Both the position numbers and the translations under genes were made by a program. A stretch of DNA of 10,000 bases, from positions 1-10,000 of the forward strand of contig CAJNDS010002596.1 of the NCBI GenBank assembly GCA_905221605.1. The letters are read 5' to 3'. Below the pieces are notes generated by a model that ran no database searches, was not told the DNA's origin, and saw nothing but the letters and a program-made list of their open reading frames with translations. This DNA is from Symbiodinium natans (Eukaryota > Sar > Dinophyceae > Suessiales > Symbiodiniaceae). This document shows positions 1-6,161 of this stretch, in pieces (position 1 is the stretch's first letter; each line of letters begins with the position of its first letter).

Positions 1-551
1 TCTGTGTCTGTGTCTGTGTCTGTGTCTGTGTCTGTGTCTGTGTCTGTGTCTGTGTCTGTGTCTGTGTCTGTGTCTGTGTCTGTGTCTGTGTCTGTGTCTG
101 TGTCTGTGTCTGTGTCGGTGTCTGTGTCTGTGTCTGTGTCTGTGTCTGTGTCTGTGTCTGTGTCTGTGTCTGTGTCTGTGTCTGTGTCTGTGTCTGTGTC
201 TGTGTCTGTGTCTGTGTCTGTGTCTGTGTATGTGTCTGTGTCTGTGTCTGTGTCTGTGTCTGTGTCTGTGTCTGTGTCTGTGTCTGTGTCTGTGTCTGTG
301 TCTGTGTCTGTGTCTGTGTCTGTGTCTGTGTCTGTGTCTGTGTCTGTGTCTGTGTCTGTGTGTGTCTGTGTCTGTGTCTGTGTCTGTGTCTGTGTCTGTG
401 TCTGTGTCTGTGTCTGTGTCTGTGTCTGTGTCTGTGTCTGTGTCTGTGTCTGTGTCTGTCTGTGTCTGTGTCTGTGTCTGTGTCTGTGTCTCTGTCTGTG
501 TCTGTGTCTGTGTCTGTGTCTGTGTCTGTGTCTGTGTCTGTGTCTGTGTCT
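1..551. repeat. TCTGTG hexamer satellite, about 91 copies
   Basis: A near-perfect tandem array of TCTGTG begins at the first base, so it probably continues to the left of the window. Breaks in the pattern are few: a T-to-G change at 117 (TCGGTG), a C-to-A change at 230 (TATGTG), 4-nt units at 361-364 (TGTG) and 455-458 (TCTG), and a disturbed unit near 489-496. The hexamer contains no stop codon in any forward or reverse frame, so long frames encoding Ser-Val, Cys-Val or Cys-Leu dipeptides are automatic and not evidence of a gene. The 4-nt units shift the frame, which a coding array would not be expected to tolerate. The low level of divergence suggests recent expansion or ongoing homogenisation. 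Confidence 0.97.
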
Positions 552-583
552 ATGTGTGTGTGTGTGTGTGTGTGTGTCTGTGT
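552..583. repeat. TG dinucleotide tract at the satellite edge
   Basis: After a TATG unit the hexamer collapses into about twelve uninterrupted TG dinucleotides, then one last TCTGTGT before unique sequence. Alternating purine-pyrimidine TG tracts can adopt Z-DNA. Here the tract probably represents decay or slippage at the end of the hexamer array. Confidence 0.9.
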
Positions 584-1196
584 TCCTTTCGTCGTTCGGA
601 GTTTGGGTTTAGGGCTTCGGAAGGCCTGCTTCTGCCTCAAGCAATTTAAAGCCCCGAGAAGCTCTGAAGCCCAGAGAAAGGCACATGAAACAGGATGTAT
701 CCTACTGCTCTTGTGGGGTGTGTGTGTGTGTGCTTTTTTTAGGGCTCTTTATCAGTGTTGGTGAGTGTAGATGTGCGGTTCTTTGGGGGATGCTAGGAAT
801 AAAACCTTGCTTCGTTTTGGGTTCTGGGGATGTAGACCGTACACCCTTGAACGTGGTGTAGTACTGTCCTTTACGGAAGCTGGCTTGATGCGTCTAGAGC
901 ACTTCTGCAAACATCGGGCTTCCAGCAGGCAATGAGAGAGGAGAGGAGGTAAAAAGAGAGAGAGAGAGGGGAAGATAGAGAACATAGACTTTATTGTGAT
1001 TTTACATTGCTTTTTTAATAGTCGAAAGTTTTTTGATACTTGGTGGATTGACAAACGCGAGAGACCAACAGTGTCAGGGTTTAGGAAGTTTAGGGTGTCC
1101 ACGCCCTCTGCTTCCGGCCCTGAGGCTTTGGCTCCTCCAGCGGTGCACCGCAATCAGCACCACGGCATTTGACCCATGTTCCTGGCAGGGCGGCCC
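584..1196. other. Unique intergenic sequence with microsatellites
   Basis: No gene is recognisable. The interval holds isolated TTTAGGG heptamers at 608-614 and 1089-1095, a (TG)7 tract at 719-732 and an (AG)7 tract at 955-968. A minus-strand open frame at 752-1153 (133 codons) has no recognisable domain, and its middle is a Ser/Leu/Pro-rich stretch produced by the AG tract and its surroundings. I treat it as chance. No tRNA-like cloverleaf was seen, but this was judged only by eye. Confidence 0.6.
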
Positions 1197-1307
1197 CCTA
1201 AACCCTAAACCCTAAACAACCCTAAACCCAATCCCTGAACCCCAAACCCCAAACCCCAAACCCCAAACCCTAAACCCTAAACCCCAAACCCTAAACCCTA
1301 AACCCTT
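1197..1307 (-). repeat. Degenerate CCCTAAA telomere-like array
   Basis: About 15 heptamers on the C-rich strand. Perfect CCCTAAA units are mixed with CCCCAAA, CCCTGAA and shortened forms such as CCCTAAACAA. The strand given is that of the G-rich TTTAGGG sequence. The mixture of variants indicates an old internal (interstitial) array and not an active chromosome end. Confidence 0.92.
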
Positions 1308-1560
1308 TTACTCAAGGGAAACCCTAGACTCCTAGACTCGAAAACCTCCCTCCAAATGCCCCCAGACCCTGAACCCAACCCCCCACATCTGGAGGGCTCA
1401 GCTCCAAACTCCACAAAGTTGCACGCAAACTGAGAACAAACAAAGTCCTAAAGCCTCCCACCCCTCTAGAGCTTCCCTTGAAGGAATTCTCAGCCCTGTA
1501 CCTGCCTTCCTGCAAGTGTCTTTGCATCTTCACTCAAAGGCTCCCTGTGCTCTAGGGATG
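1308..1560. other. Unique sequence without a recognisable gene
   Basis: This is moderately GC-rich, non-repetitive sequence. A minus-strand frame of 69 codons at 1324-1533 shows no recognisable motif. A short local duplication (CCTAGACT twice near 1323-1338) follows the preceding telomere-like block. Nothing else is supported. Confidence 0.55.
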
Positions 1561-1598
1561 TTTAGGGTTTAGGGGTTTGGGTCGCGGGTTTAGGGTTT
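1561..1598 (+). repeat. Short degenerate TTTAGGG array
   Basis: Four to five G-strand heptamers with variants (TTTAGGG, TTTAGGGG, TTTGGG, a CGCGGG interruption). It ends ten bases before the left inverted terminus of the element at 1608-1725. Confidence 0.85.
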
Positions 1599-1607
1599 AA
1601 ATTACTC

Positions 1608-1725
1608 CTTGGTAGCCCTGTAACCATATTCGATAAGGTACCCTTTTTGGGGTTGGTAACTGTATAAGGGAACCTTGGGTCAACCTTGAACCAAAAAGGG
1701 AAAAAGGTACCATTGGGCTACCAAG
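1608..1725. mobile_element. Short inverted-repeat element, family A copy 1 (MITE-like)
   Basis: This 118-bp unit starts with CTTGGTAGCCC (1608-1618) and ends with its exact complement GGGCTACCAAG (1715-1725). A second internal inverted pair brings GGTACC-C-TTTTT (1637-1647) against AAAAAGGTACC (1701-1711). The copy at 9783-9897 has the same length class and the same landmarks at similar offsets: CCCxGTAACC near the left end, GGTxCCCTTTTT about 30 bases in, and TATAAGGGAACC about 56 bases in (1663-1674 here). This is the pattern of a miniature inverted-repeat transposable element, although a structured RNA or other palindromic repeat is possible. Flanking duplications here are weak (TACTC at 1603-1607, TACTT at 1726-1730). 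It encodes nothing. Confidence 0.65.
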
Positions 1726-1748
1726 TACTTGAGGCCGGTCTAGGCAGT

Positions 1749-1851
1749 CTACTTGGAGGTTCATGGTGGGTTATAAGCACCCTGAAAAGGTTAAAACCGT
1801 AGTTCCCCCACATCGCGCCCTACTTATAACTACCCAGGAACCTTTGAGTAG
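1749..1851. mobile_element. Short inverted-repeat element, family B copy 1
   Basis: A 29-bp left arm (1749-1777) and right arm (1823-1851) match in inverted orientation at 22 of 29 positions. They share the blocks CTACT, AGGTTC, TGG and GTTATAAG from the outer end inwards. The element lies 23 bp to the right of the family A element. A weaker relative at 9549-9625 has similar ends (TACTTGGAG and CTCCGAGTA). Non-autonomous transposon-like decay is my inference; a transcribed hairpin is the main alternative. Confidence 0.5.
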
Positions 1852-1960
1852 GGCCTTGAAAGCTCTCCCTAAACGCTAAACTAGCCTAAACCCTCCGGGC
1901 CAGAAGATGTGCAAGTGGCCCGCTCAGACTCAGGCTTGCAGAGGCTTATTTCAGGCTAGT

Positions 1961-1989
1961 TTCGGGTGTAGGGTTTAGGGTTTAGGGTG
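1961..1989 (+). repeat. Short TTTAGGG array
   Basis: Three to four G-strand heptamers, two of them perfect, introduced by the variants TTTCGGG and TGTAGGG. It sits between unique sequences of about 70 and 40 bp. Confidence 0.85.
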
Positions 1990-2029
1990 CCCTATCCAGC
2001 ATGAACCCCTAAGTGTGAGTGTATTAGCT

Positions 2030-2140
2030 AAACCCCAAACCCGAAACCCCAAACCCTAGACCCTAAACCTAAACCCTAAACCAAAAACCCAAACCCCTAA
2101 ACCAAAAAAACCTAAACCCAAAACCCTAACCCTAAGCCCT
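2030..2140 (-). repeat. Strongly decayed CCCTAAA array
   Basis: About 15 C-strand heptamer relatives with irregular spacing: CCCCAAA, CCCGAAA, CCCTAGA, CCTAAA, CCAAAAA and CCCTAAC. The number of indels makes this one of the oldest-looking blocks in the window. Confidence 0.85.
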
Positions 2141-2257
2141 GGCAGCTAGCTGGGCTGCCTTGTGAGCATCCGAAGCCAGGGTCAGCTGGTCAAACTCACG
2201 AGGCGATGGCAAGCGCCCAAGGCCTCACTGATGGCTACACCACGCTACCTTCTGAGA

Positions 2258-2349
2258 GGGTTTAGGGTTAGGGTGTAGGGTTTGGGGTTTGGGGTTTAGG
2301 GTTGAGGGTTTAGGGTTTAGGGTCCTAAACCCTAAACCTAAACCCTAAG
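2258..2349. repeat. Head-to-head telomere-like arrays
   Basis: G-strand heptamers (2258-2322; TTTAGGG with TTTGGGG, TGTAGGG and TTGAGGG variants) are followed directly by C-strand heptamers (2324-2349). The centre reads TTTAGGGTCCTAAACC. The arrays meet with no unique spacer, giving the G-array then C-array order expected for two chromosome ends joined together. It could equally be an inverted duplication or a foldback rearrangement of one array. Confidence 0.85.
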
Positions 2350-2416
2350 CTAGGAAGCCCCAGCTGCTCCTTTGAACTCTTAACTTTGGCAACGCCTCAT
2401 CCCGACACCTAAACAC

Positions 2417-2488
2417 AGGGTTTTAGACTTGTAGGGTTTAGGGTTTTGGGATTTTGGGGTTTTGGGCTTTCAGGGTTTTAGGGTTTTT
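2417..2488 (+). repeat. Decayed TTTAGGG array rich in TTTTGGG variants
   Basis: G-strand heptamer and octamer relatives: GGGTTTTAGACTTG, TTTAGGG, TTTTGGG, ATTTTGGGG, TTTCAGGG and TTTTAGGG. Extra Ts dominate, unlike the other blocks, which suggests a separately evolving local variant. Confidence 0.8.
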
Positions 2489-2813
2489 CGCCTTTCAAGA
2501 ATGCGGGTCTTCTTTTGACCCCCCAAGTGTAGCACAATCCCTTTCGAAAGGACTCCAGCGGTTTGACTAACAAAGAAACAAACACAAAGCACATCTGCAT
2601 GGCTCCCTAACCCACAAGGTGTTCAACCACGCTGTTGGGCAAGCCGAGCAGCCCTTCTCATAATCCATGCTAAGGCACCAAACCACGACCAATACTCCAA
2701 AGAGGGTCAAAGACCGGAACATTACCTTCGAACGCTGGCAAGCCGCTTGCCTGGGGCTAAGGCCATGAAATTACGGCATGGTTAGGGGTACTAATGGGGG
2801 ACCAGGTAAGAAG
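2489..2813. other. Unique sequence with small palindromes
   Basis: No gene or RNA is recognisable. Visible structure is limited to a perfect 12-bp palindrome CCTTTCGAAAGG at 2540-2551 and a 6-bp-arm inverted repeat GGCAAG-CCG-CTTGCC at 2737-2751. No long open frame is present. Confidence 0.55.
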
Positions 2814-2854
2814 CCTAAACCCTAAACCCTAAACCCTAAACCCTAAACCCTAGA
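2814..2854 (-). repeat. Clean CCCTAAA array, four perfect units
   Basis: A truncated CCTAAA, four perfect CCCTAAA units (2820-2847) and a final CCCTAGA. The flanks carry loosely similar sequences (GGGGGACCAGG at 2796-2806 and GGGGGCCCTGG at 2864-2874, 9 of 11 identical). This faintly recalls the flanking duplications at 7310/7418 and 8591/8629. Confidence 0.9.
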
Positions 2855-2995
2855 CCCACACCCGGGGGCCCTGGCGCGTGAGTGTCCGGTCCGACACCAG
2901 CCACAGGCGTGGCGCGGAGGGGACCAGGGTCTCAAGCAGCCTCGCCCGACCTTCGCGAAGTTGTTTTTGTTGGTGGGCTTAGGGATACGGGTAGG

Positions 2996-3081
2996 GGATC
3001 AAAAAAATTTATTTGGGATCAAAAACAATTTATTTCTAGGCGGATCAAAAAAAACTTATTTGGGATCAAAAAATAATTTAC
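2996..3081 (+). repeat. Left terminal cluster of GGATC-A(n)-TTTATTT units
   Basis: GGATC starts at 2996, 3016, 3042 and 3063, giving units of 20, 26 and 21 bp plus a last partial unit that fades near 3081. Each unit has GGATC, 5-8 As (sometimes interrupted by C or T), then TTTATTT or CTTATTT. The cluster is the inverted counterpart of 5148-5230. Confidence 0.88.
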
Positions 3082-3166
3082 TGAAGGCTTCGAAGGCTTC
3101 TTGCAAGCGAAGCGGAGGCCGTAAACGCTCAGAAATGCAGCAGTTCTGGCCGTTCGCAAGCTCTAA

Positions 3167-3412
3167 ATACCGGAAAAACACAGCATTTATGCAGGAACTA
3201 CTGAAAATAGCAGCATTTCTGAGTTCCCAGAGAGGCTGCAGATATTGTATATAGCAGCAGTTCTGCGCTTTCAGAAGCTGGAAACACTGTACACTGCAGC
3301 ATTTCTGAGTTTCCAGAGGCTGCAAATACTGAAAATAGCAGCATTTCTGCGATTTCAAAGGCTGGAAATACTGAAAATAGCAGCATTTCTGAGTTTGCAG
3401 AGGCTGCAAATC
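3167..3412 (+). repeat. 42-bp tandem repeat (AGCAGCATTTCTG unit)
   Basis: Units start with AGCAGC or TGCAGC at 3209, 3253, 3295, 3337 and 3379, spaced 44, 42, 42 and 42 bp, after a shortened copy from about 3167. The 42-bp period equals 14 codons. The forward frame reads a 14-residue repeat (IAAFLRFQRLEILK type) and the reverse strand reads another (QPLKSQKCCYFQYF type). Both strands stay open only because the unit lacks stops. The forward frame then runs straight into the AT-rich periodic DNA with no change of character, so I do not call a gene. The repeated GCAGCA recalls the CAG-rich repeats typical of Eimeria. Confidence 0.8.
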
Positions 3413-3460
3413 AATGCTGGCATCTTGGCATTAGAAGTTTCCAAAAAATGCGTATACTCT

Positions 3461-4050
3461 GAAGCATGTATATTATGGCATAGCATTGTATATTCTTGTA
3501 TAGTATTGTATGACATTGTACATTCTTGCATATTATTGTATATTGTTGTACATTTTGTTGAGTATTATTGTATTGTCGTGTATATTCTTGTATCTTTGTA
3601 TAATACTTTATATTGTTGCATATTATTGAATGTTATTGTACATTTTCAAAGTTATTGTGTATTATTCTCTTTTTTGTAGATTACTGTAAATTATTTTATA
3701 ATATTGAGTTTTCTTTGTATGTTACTGCAGATGATTCTATATTATAGTATATTATTGTATGTCATTGTAGATTATTGTCTATTATTGTAAATTATTGTAT
3801 ACTATGTTACATTATTGCATGTCATTGAGTTTTTGTGTTTTTCTATATTACTGTATATTTTTGAATATTTTCGAAAATTATTGTATATATTGTTGTGTAT
3901 TATTGTACATTTTTTTGTATTATTGTATATTGTTGTCGATTATTGAATACTATTGTCATTTTCTGAAAATTGTTGTAAGTTATTCTTGTTTTACGTGTAT
4001 ATTGCTGCATATTCTTGTATATACTTGAAAAGTGTTGTGTTTTTGTGTAT
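3461..4050 (+). repeat. AT-rich DNA with a 10-bp period
   Basis: A degenerate decamer close to TATTATTGTA repeats for about 590 bp. From 3471 to 3600 nearly every tenth position ends a TTGTA or TTGCA block. The phase drifts by only a few bases up to about 4020. C is rare on this strand, and G appears mostly in the TTG core. Open frames here give a 10-residue Tyr/Cys/Leu/Ile/Val-rich pattern, which follows from the DNA period and is not a recognisable protein. A period near the helical repeat would place the same steps on one face of the helix. Confidence 0.8.
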
Positions 4051-4070
4051 TATTATATTATGCAAAAAAG

Positions 4071-4345
4071 TGCTCGCATCATGGGATTGGAAGGATTCAT
4101 GTGCTTTGAAGCAAGCTTGCCCGGACTAAGAAAACAGCGGGGGGGTTGGGGGGGGCGCAGCCCCCCCCATTTGCAAACACAACGCTCGCATCATTGGTTT
4201 GGAAAGGATATTCATACGCTGGCTTAAAAAAGCAGCGGGGGGTTTGAGGGGGGGGGGGGGGGCGCAGACCCCCCCCATTTGCAAACACAATGCTCGCATC
4301 ATGGGTTTGGAAGGGATTCATACGCGTTGAACAAGCTTGCCCGGC
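4071..4345. repeat. ~110-bp tandem repeat with G-run/C-run hairpins
   Basis: The segment TGCTCGCATCATGGG (with small changes) starts at 4071, 4183 and 4291, giving periods of 112 and 108 bp. Each of the first two units contains a run of G followed by CGCAG and a run of C: eight G and eight C at 4148-4168, and fifteen G and eight C at 4248-4276. These can form perfect GC stems of at least eight pairs with a 5-6-base loop. An end segment, GCAAGCTTGCCCGG or close to it, closes units one and three. A detached, 19-of-22 identical fragment of this unit lies at 4744-4765. No coding signal is present. Confidence 0.85.
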
Positions 4346-4612
4346 GCCAAACAAACAATAAATATGTATTGTGTATTTTGAATTTTATATATACAAATAG
4401 CATTAAATATATACATATACGCTTTCTTACTACGATTTCTGATATTTTTTTATCATGCAAAGGTATACTATACGATATTGTGTTCTATGATACTCTATTC
4501 CACTATATAATATCATTGTACTTTGTTTTAATATATACACATACATATATCATATGTTGTGTTATGTTTTCCTACAGAACTAAATATACCATTATGACCA
4601 AAAAGCATAAAC
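4346..4612. other. AT-rich sequence without recognisable features
   Basis: Low-GC sequence rich in ATATAC/TATATAC steps, without the clear 10-bp phase of 3461-4050. A forward open frame at 4279-4692 crosses it, but its sequence is Tyr/Ile-rich as expected from composition and shows no domain. I see no gene here. Confidence 0.5.
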
Positions 4613-4625
4613 ATGAAAAAAACTC

Positions 4626-4703
4626 TGACCACGGGACCGGGAAACCACGGGACCAGAGGAGCGGAGGACCGGAGGACCAGAGGACCACGTGACCAGAGGA
4701 CCT
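4626..4703 (+). repeat. GGACCAGA octamer repeat
   Basis: Degenerate units built on GGACC followed by AGA, GGA or ACG. The clearest are at 4665-4702 (GGACCGGA, GGACCAGA, GGACCACGT, GACCAGA, GGACC). Upstream units are more diverged. This is a short minisatellite separate from the pyrimidine tract that follows. Confidence 0.75.
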
Positions 4704-4773
4704 TAGGAGCACAGCACCAAGCAACCAAAGGCCAGAATACGTATGCTTTGAAGCAGGCTGGCACGACGTCTTC

Positions 4774-5140
4774 CTTGCTTTCTTTCTTTTGTGAAATTGC
4801 CTTTTTCTGTCTTTCTTGATTCCGGCCTTCCTTGTCCTTTTCCTTTTCCTTTTCCTTTTTCCTTTCCTTTCCTTCCCTTCCTTCCCTGCTTCCTTGCTTC
4901 CTTGCTTCCTTGCTTCCTTGCTTCCTTGCTTCCTTGCTTCCTTGCTTCCTTGCTTCCTTGCTTCCTTGCTTCCTTGCTTCCTTGCTTCCTTCCTTCCTTC
5001 CTTCCTTGCTTCCTTCCTTCCTTCCTTCCCTCCTTCCTTCCTTCCTGCCTTCCTTCCTTCCTGTCCTTCCGTCCTTCCGCCCTTCATTCCCTCCCTCCTT
5101 TTCTCCCTCCCTCCATCCCATTTTCTCTTTCTCCGTCGGA
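4774..5140 (+). repeat. Long polypyrimidine tract with GCTTCCTT octamer core
   Basis: Almost 370 bp of C and T on the plus strand. A pure C/T run covers 4835-4887. Then thirteen GCTTCCTT units run from 4888 to 4991 with G exactly every eight bases, followed by TTCC tetramers and decayed CCTT sequence. The complementary purine strand is open for over 200 codons as a Lys/Glu/Gly/Arg-rich repeat, which is a direct result of composition and not a protein I recognise. Mirror-symmetric homopurine-homopyrimidine DNA of this length can form intramolecular triplex (H-DNA). Confidence 0.93.
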
Positions 5141-5147
5141 AGAACAG

Positions 5148-5230
5148 AATAATTTTTTTTGATCCTAAAAATTTTTTTCTTGATCCTAAATAAATTTTTT
5201 CTTGATCCCAAATAAATTTTTTTTTGATCC
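5148..5230 (-). repeat. Right terminal cluster of GGATC-A(n)-TTTATTT units
   Basis: GATCC occurs at 5161, 5182, 5204 and 5226, spaced 21, 22 and 22 bp. On the minus strand each begins a GGATC, A-rich, TTTATTT-like unit matching those at 2996-3081. The outermost unit is the closest match to the outermost left unit (GGATC, nine As, TTTATTTG). Confidence 0.88.
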
Positions 5231-5238
5231 GCATCCCT

Positions 5239-5340
5239 TAGGGCTTAGGGCTTGGGGCTTAAGGTTTAGGGTTTAGGGATTTACAGGGTTTGAGGCCTTG
5301 GGCCAGGGGAGGGGGGTTCGGGGTTTGGGGCTCAGGGTGT
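5239..5340 (+). repeat. Decayed TTTAGGG array
   Basis: G-strand heptamer relatives start directly outside the island: CTTAGGG, CTTGGGG, TTAAGG and two perfect TTTAGGG units near 5265-5278. They then fade into G-rich sequence with TTCGGGG and TTTGGGG. Confidence 0.75.
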
Positions 5341-5545
5341 AATAAGGCGTCGAAAAGTACTAGGATGGCTCTTAAAACCCTCTGAAAATATGCCTAAATC
5401 TGATCCTCTTAACCCCAACAAGGGATAAAACAAAAATATCCCAAGGGCCTACCCAGAGTAAGCTTGCCCATGCATCCTGCTTTGTTGGCATCTGAGGTGG
5501 CGGCTGTCCAGAGACCCGTATCTGAAGTGCGACTGACCTGGGGCT
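5341..5545. other. Unique sequence, possible relic of a family A element
   Basis: No gene is visible. The stretch from about 5358 to 5456 starts with CTAGGATGGCTC and ends with GGGCCTACCCAG. These loosely resemble the termini of the family A elements (CTAGGATGCCCAG and GGGCTACCAAG). The internal landmark TATAAGGGAACC is absent, so this is only a hint. Confidence 0.3.
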
Positions 5546-5572
5546 TCGGGTTTAGGGTTTAGGGTTTAGGGT
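5546..5572 (+). repeat. Short clean TTTAGGG array
   Basis: TTCGGG, then three perfect TTTAGGG units ending at GGGTAC. GGGGCTT precedes the array and recurs just beyond it (near 5589-5597), but the match is too short to call a duplication. Confidence 0.9.
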
Positions 5573-6161
5573 ACAATACCTAGTTCAAGGGGCTTGGGAT
5601 TGAATTTGGCTGGCTATTCTTGAGGTAGAACCCCTTACATAGGCTCTGCATAGGGTGGATTAAGGACTAGAAGACCCAAGCATCCTGGTGCGACAAAGAA
5701 GGGGGGAATGTGCAAGCAGGCTCAAGGAGTCACCCACAAAGATTTCAGGGTCTGGGGTTTAGGTGTGAGATTTTGAGACGTTCACTAGCCACTGAGAGAG
5801 CAGCATCTTCTATACCAGTCTACATGTTAAAAGGCAAGCCTTACCCCAAAAACGCAACGCATTTCATGAACTCTTCTTGTGCAGCCACCCGGATGCTTCT
5901 AGCCAACAAGTGTATGCAAAGAACCAAATAAGAAATCACGTGTGGCATAAAGAGACTGGGGTTGCACACGCAGACAAGTGCGTGTCGCGCCCAACACACT
6001 TCTCTGATAAGTTTGTACAAAACAAACATGTGGCAAGGCAAAATATGTATGTAAGAAATATACAGATACAGACATGCTGACGAAATGCTTCGGTACATGT
6101 GCGTGTTACCTACACACATTCTACACAGGCGCCCTTTTCACAGGCTTAACCTGCAACTGGG
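5573..6161. other. Longest unique interval, no gene recognised
   Basis: About 590 bp almost free of telomere-like units; only one GGGTTTAGG is seen near 5757-5765. Open frames of 73 codons (5710-5931, plus), 67 codons (5877-6080, plus) and 92 codons (5841-6119, minus) overlap one another. None shows a recognisable domain or intron boundary. The minus frame is Cys/Tyr/Leu-rich with no clear signal peptide pattern. A weak inverted pair (CCTA...AAGGGG against CCCCTTACATAGG) spans 5579-5643. If any coding exon exists in the window this is a reasonable place to test, but nothing here supports one. Confidence 0.5.

Larger units (their letters stand above)
2996..5230. mobile_element. 2.2-kb island bounded by inverted four-unit termini
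   Basis: Each end carries four copies of a ~21-bp unit (GGATC, a run of A, then TTTATTT or similar). They are direct at the left (2996-3081) and complementary at the right (5148-5230), so the island is framed by ~85-bp inverted termini. Just outside, AGGGAT (2981-2986) faces ATCCCT (5233-5238), and GGGCTTAGGG occurs on both sides (2975-2984 and 5241-5250). The latter could be a target duplication, but it also resembles a decayed heptamer. I see no TTTAGGG or CCCTAAA inside, although they occur every few hundred bases elsewhere. The interior is a series of unrelated simple and tandem repeats with no recognisable transposase, integrase or reverse transcriptase. A large non-autonomous element, or a repeat cluster captured between two copies of a short element, are both possible. 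Confidence 0.55.

Noticed and set aside
4-764. Three long forward open frames encoding Ser-Val, Cys-Leu and Cys-Val dipeptide repeats
   Set aside because: The TCTGTG unit contains no stop codon in any frame, so all frames stay open; 4-nt units break the frame and no unique domain follows.
752-1153. Minus-strand 133-codon open frame
   Set aside because: No recognisable domain or splice context; part of it is the AG microsatellite. Chance length is plausible for this composition.
2701-2760. Possible tRNA T-arm around CCTTCGAACGCTGG
   Set aside because: No matching acceptor stem, D-arm or anticodon arm could be built around it.
3245-4028. Forward frames rich in Tyr, Cys, Leu, Ile, Val that could look like membrane segments
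   Set aside because: The residues follow from the 10-bp TATTATTGTA period; there is no loop/helix alternation or recognisable family.
4528-5234. Minus-strand frames of over 220 codons rich in Lys, Glu, Gly, Arg
   Set aside because: They are translations of the purine strand of the polypyrimidine tract and of the A-rich terminal units, and two overlapping frames are equally long. No domain is visible.
5579-5643. Small inverted-repeat element (CCTA...AAGGGG against CCCCTTACATAGG)
   Set aside because: The pairing needs a gap and covers only about ten bases; no second copy was seen.
5841-6119. Minus-strand 92-codon open frame in the longest unique interval
   Set aside because: Overlaps two forward frames, lacks any motif I recognise, and has no supporting start or intron context. 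A transcript search would be needed to revive it.
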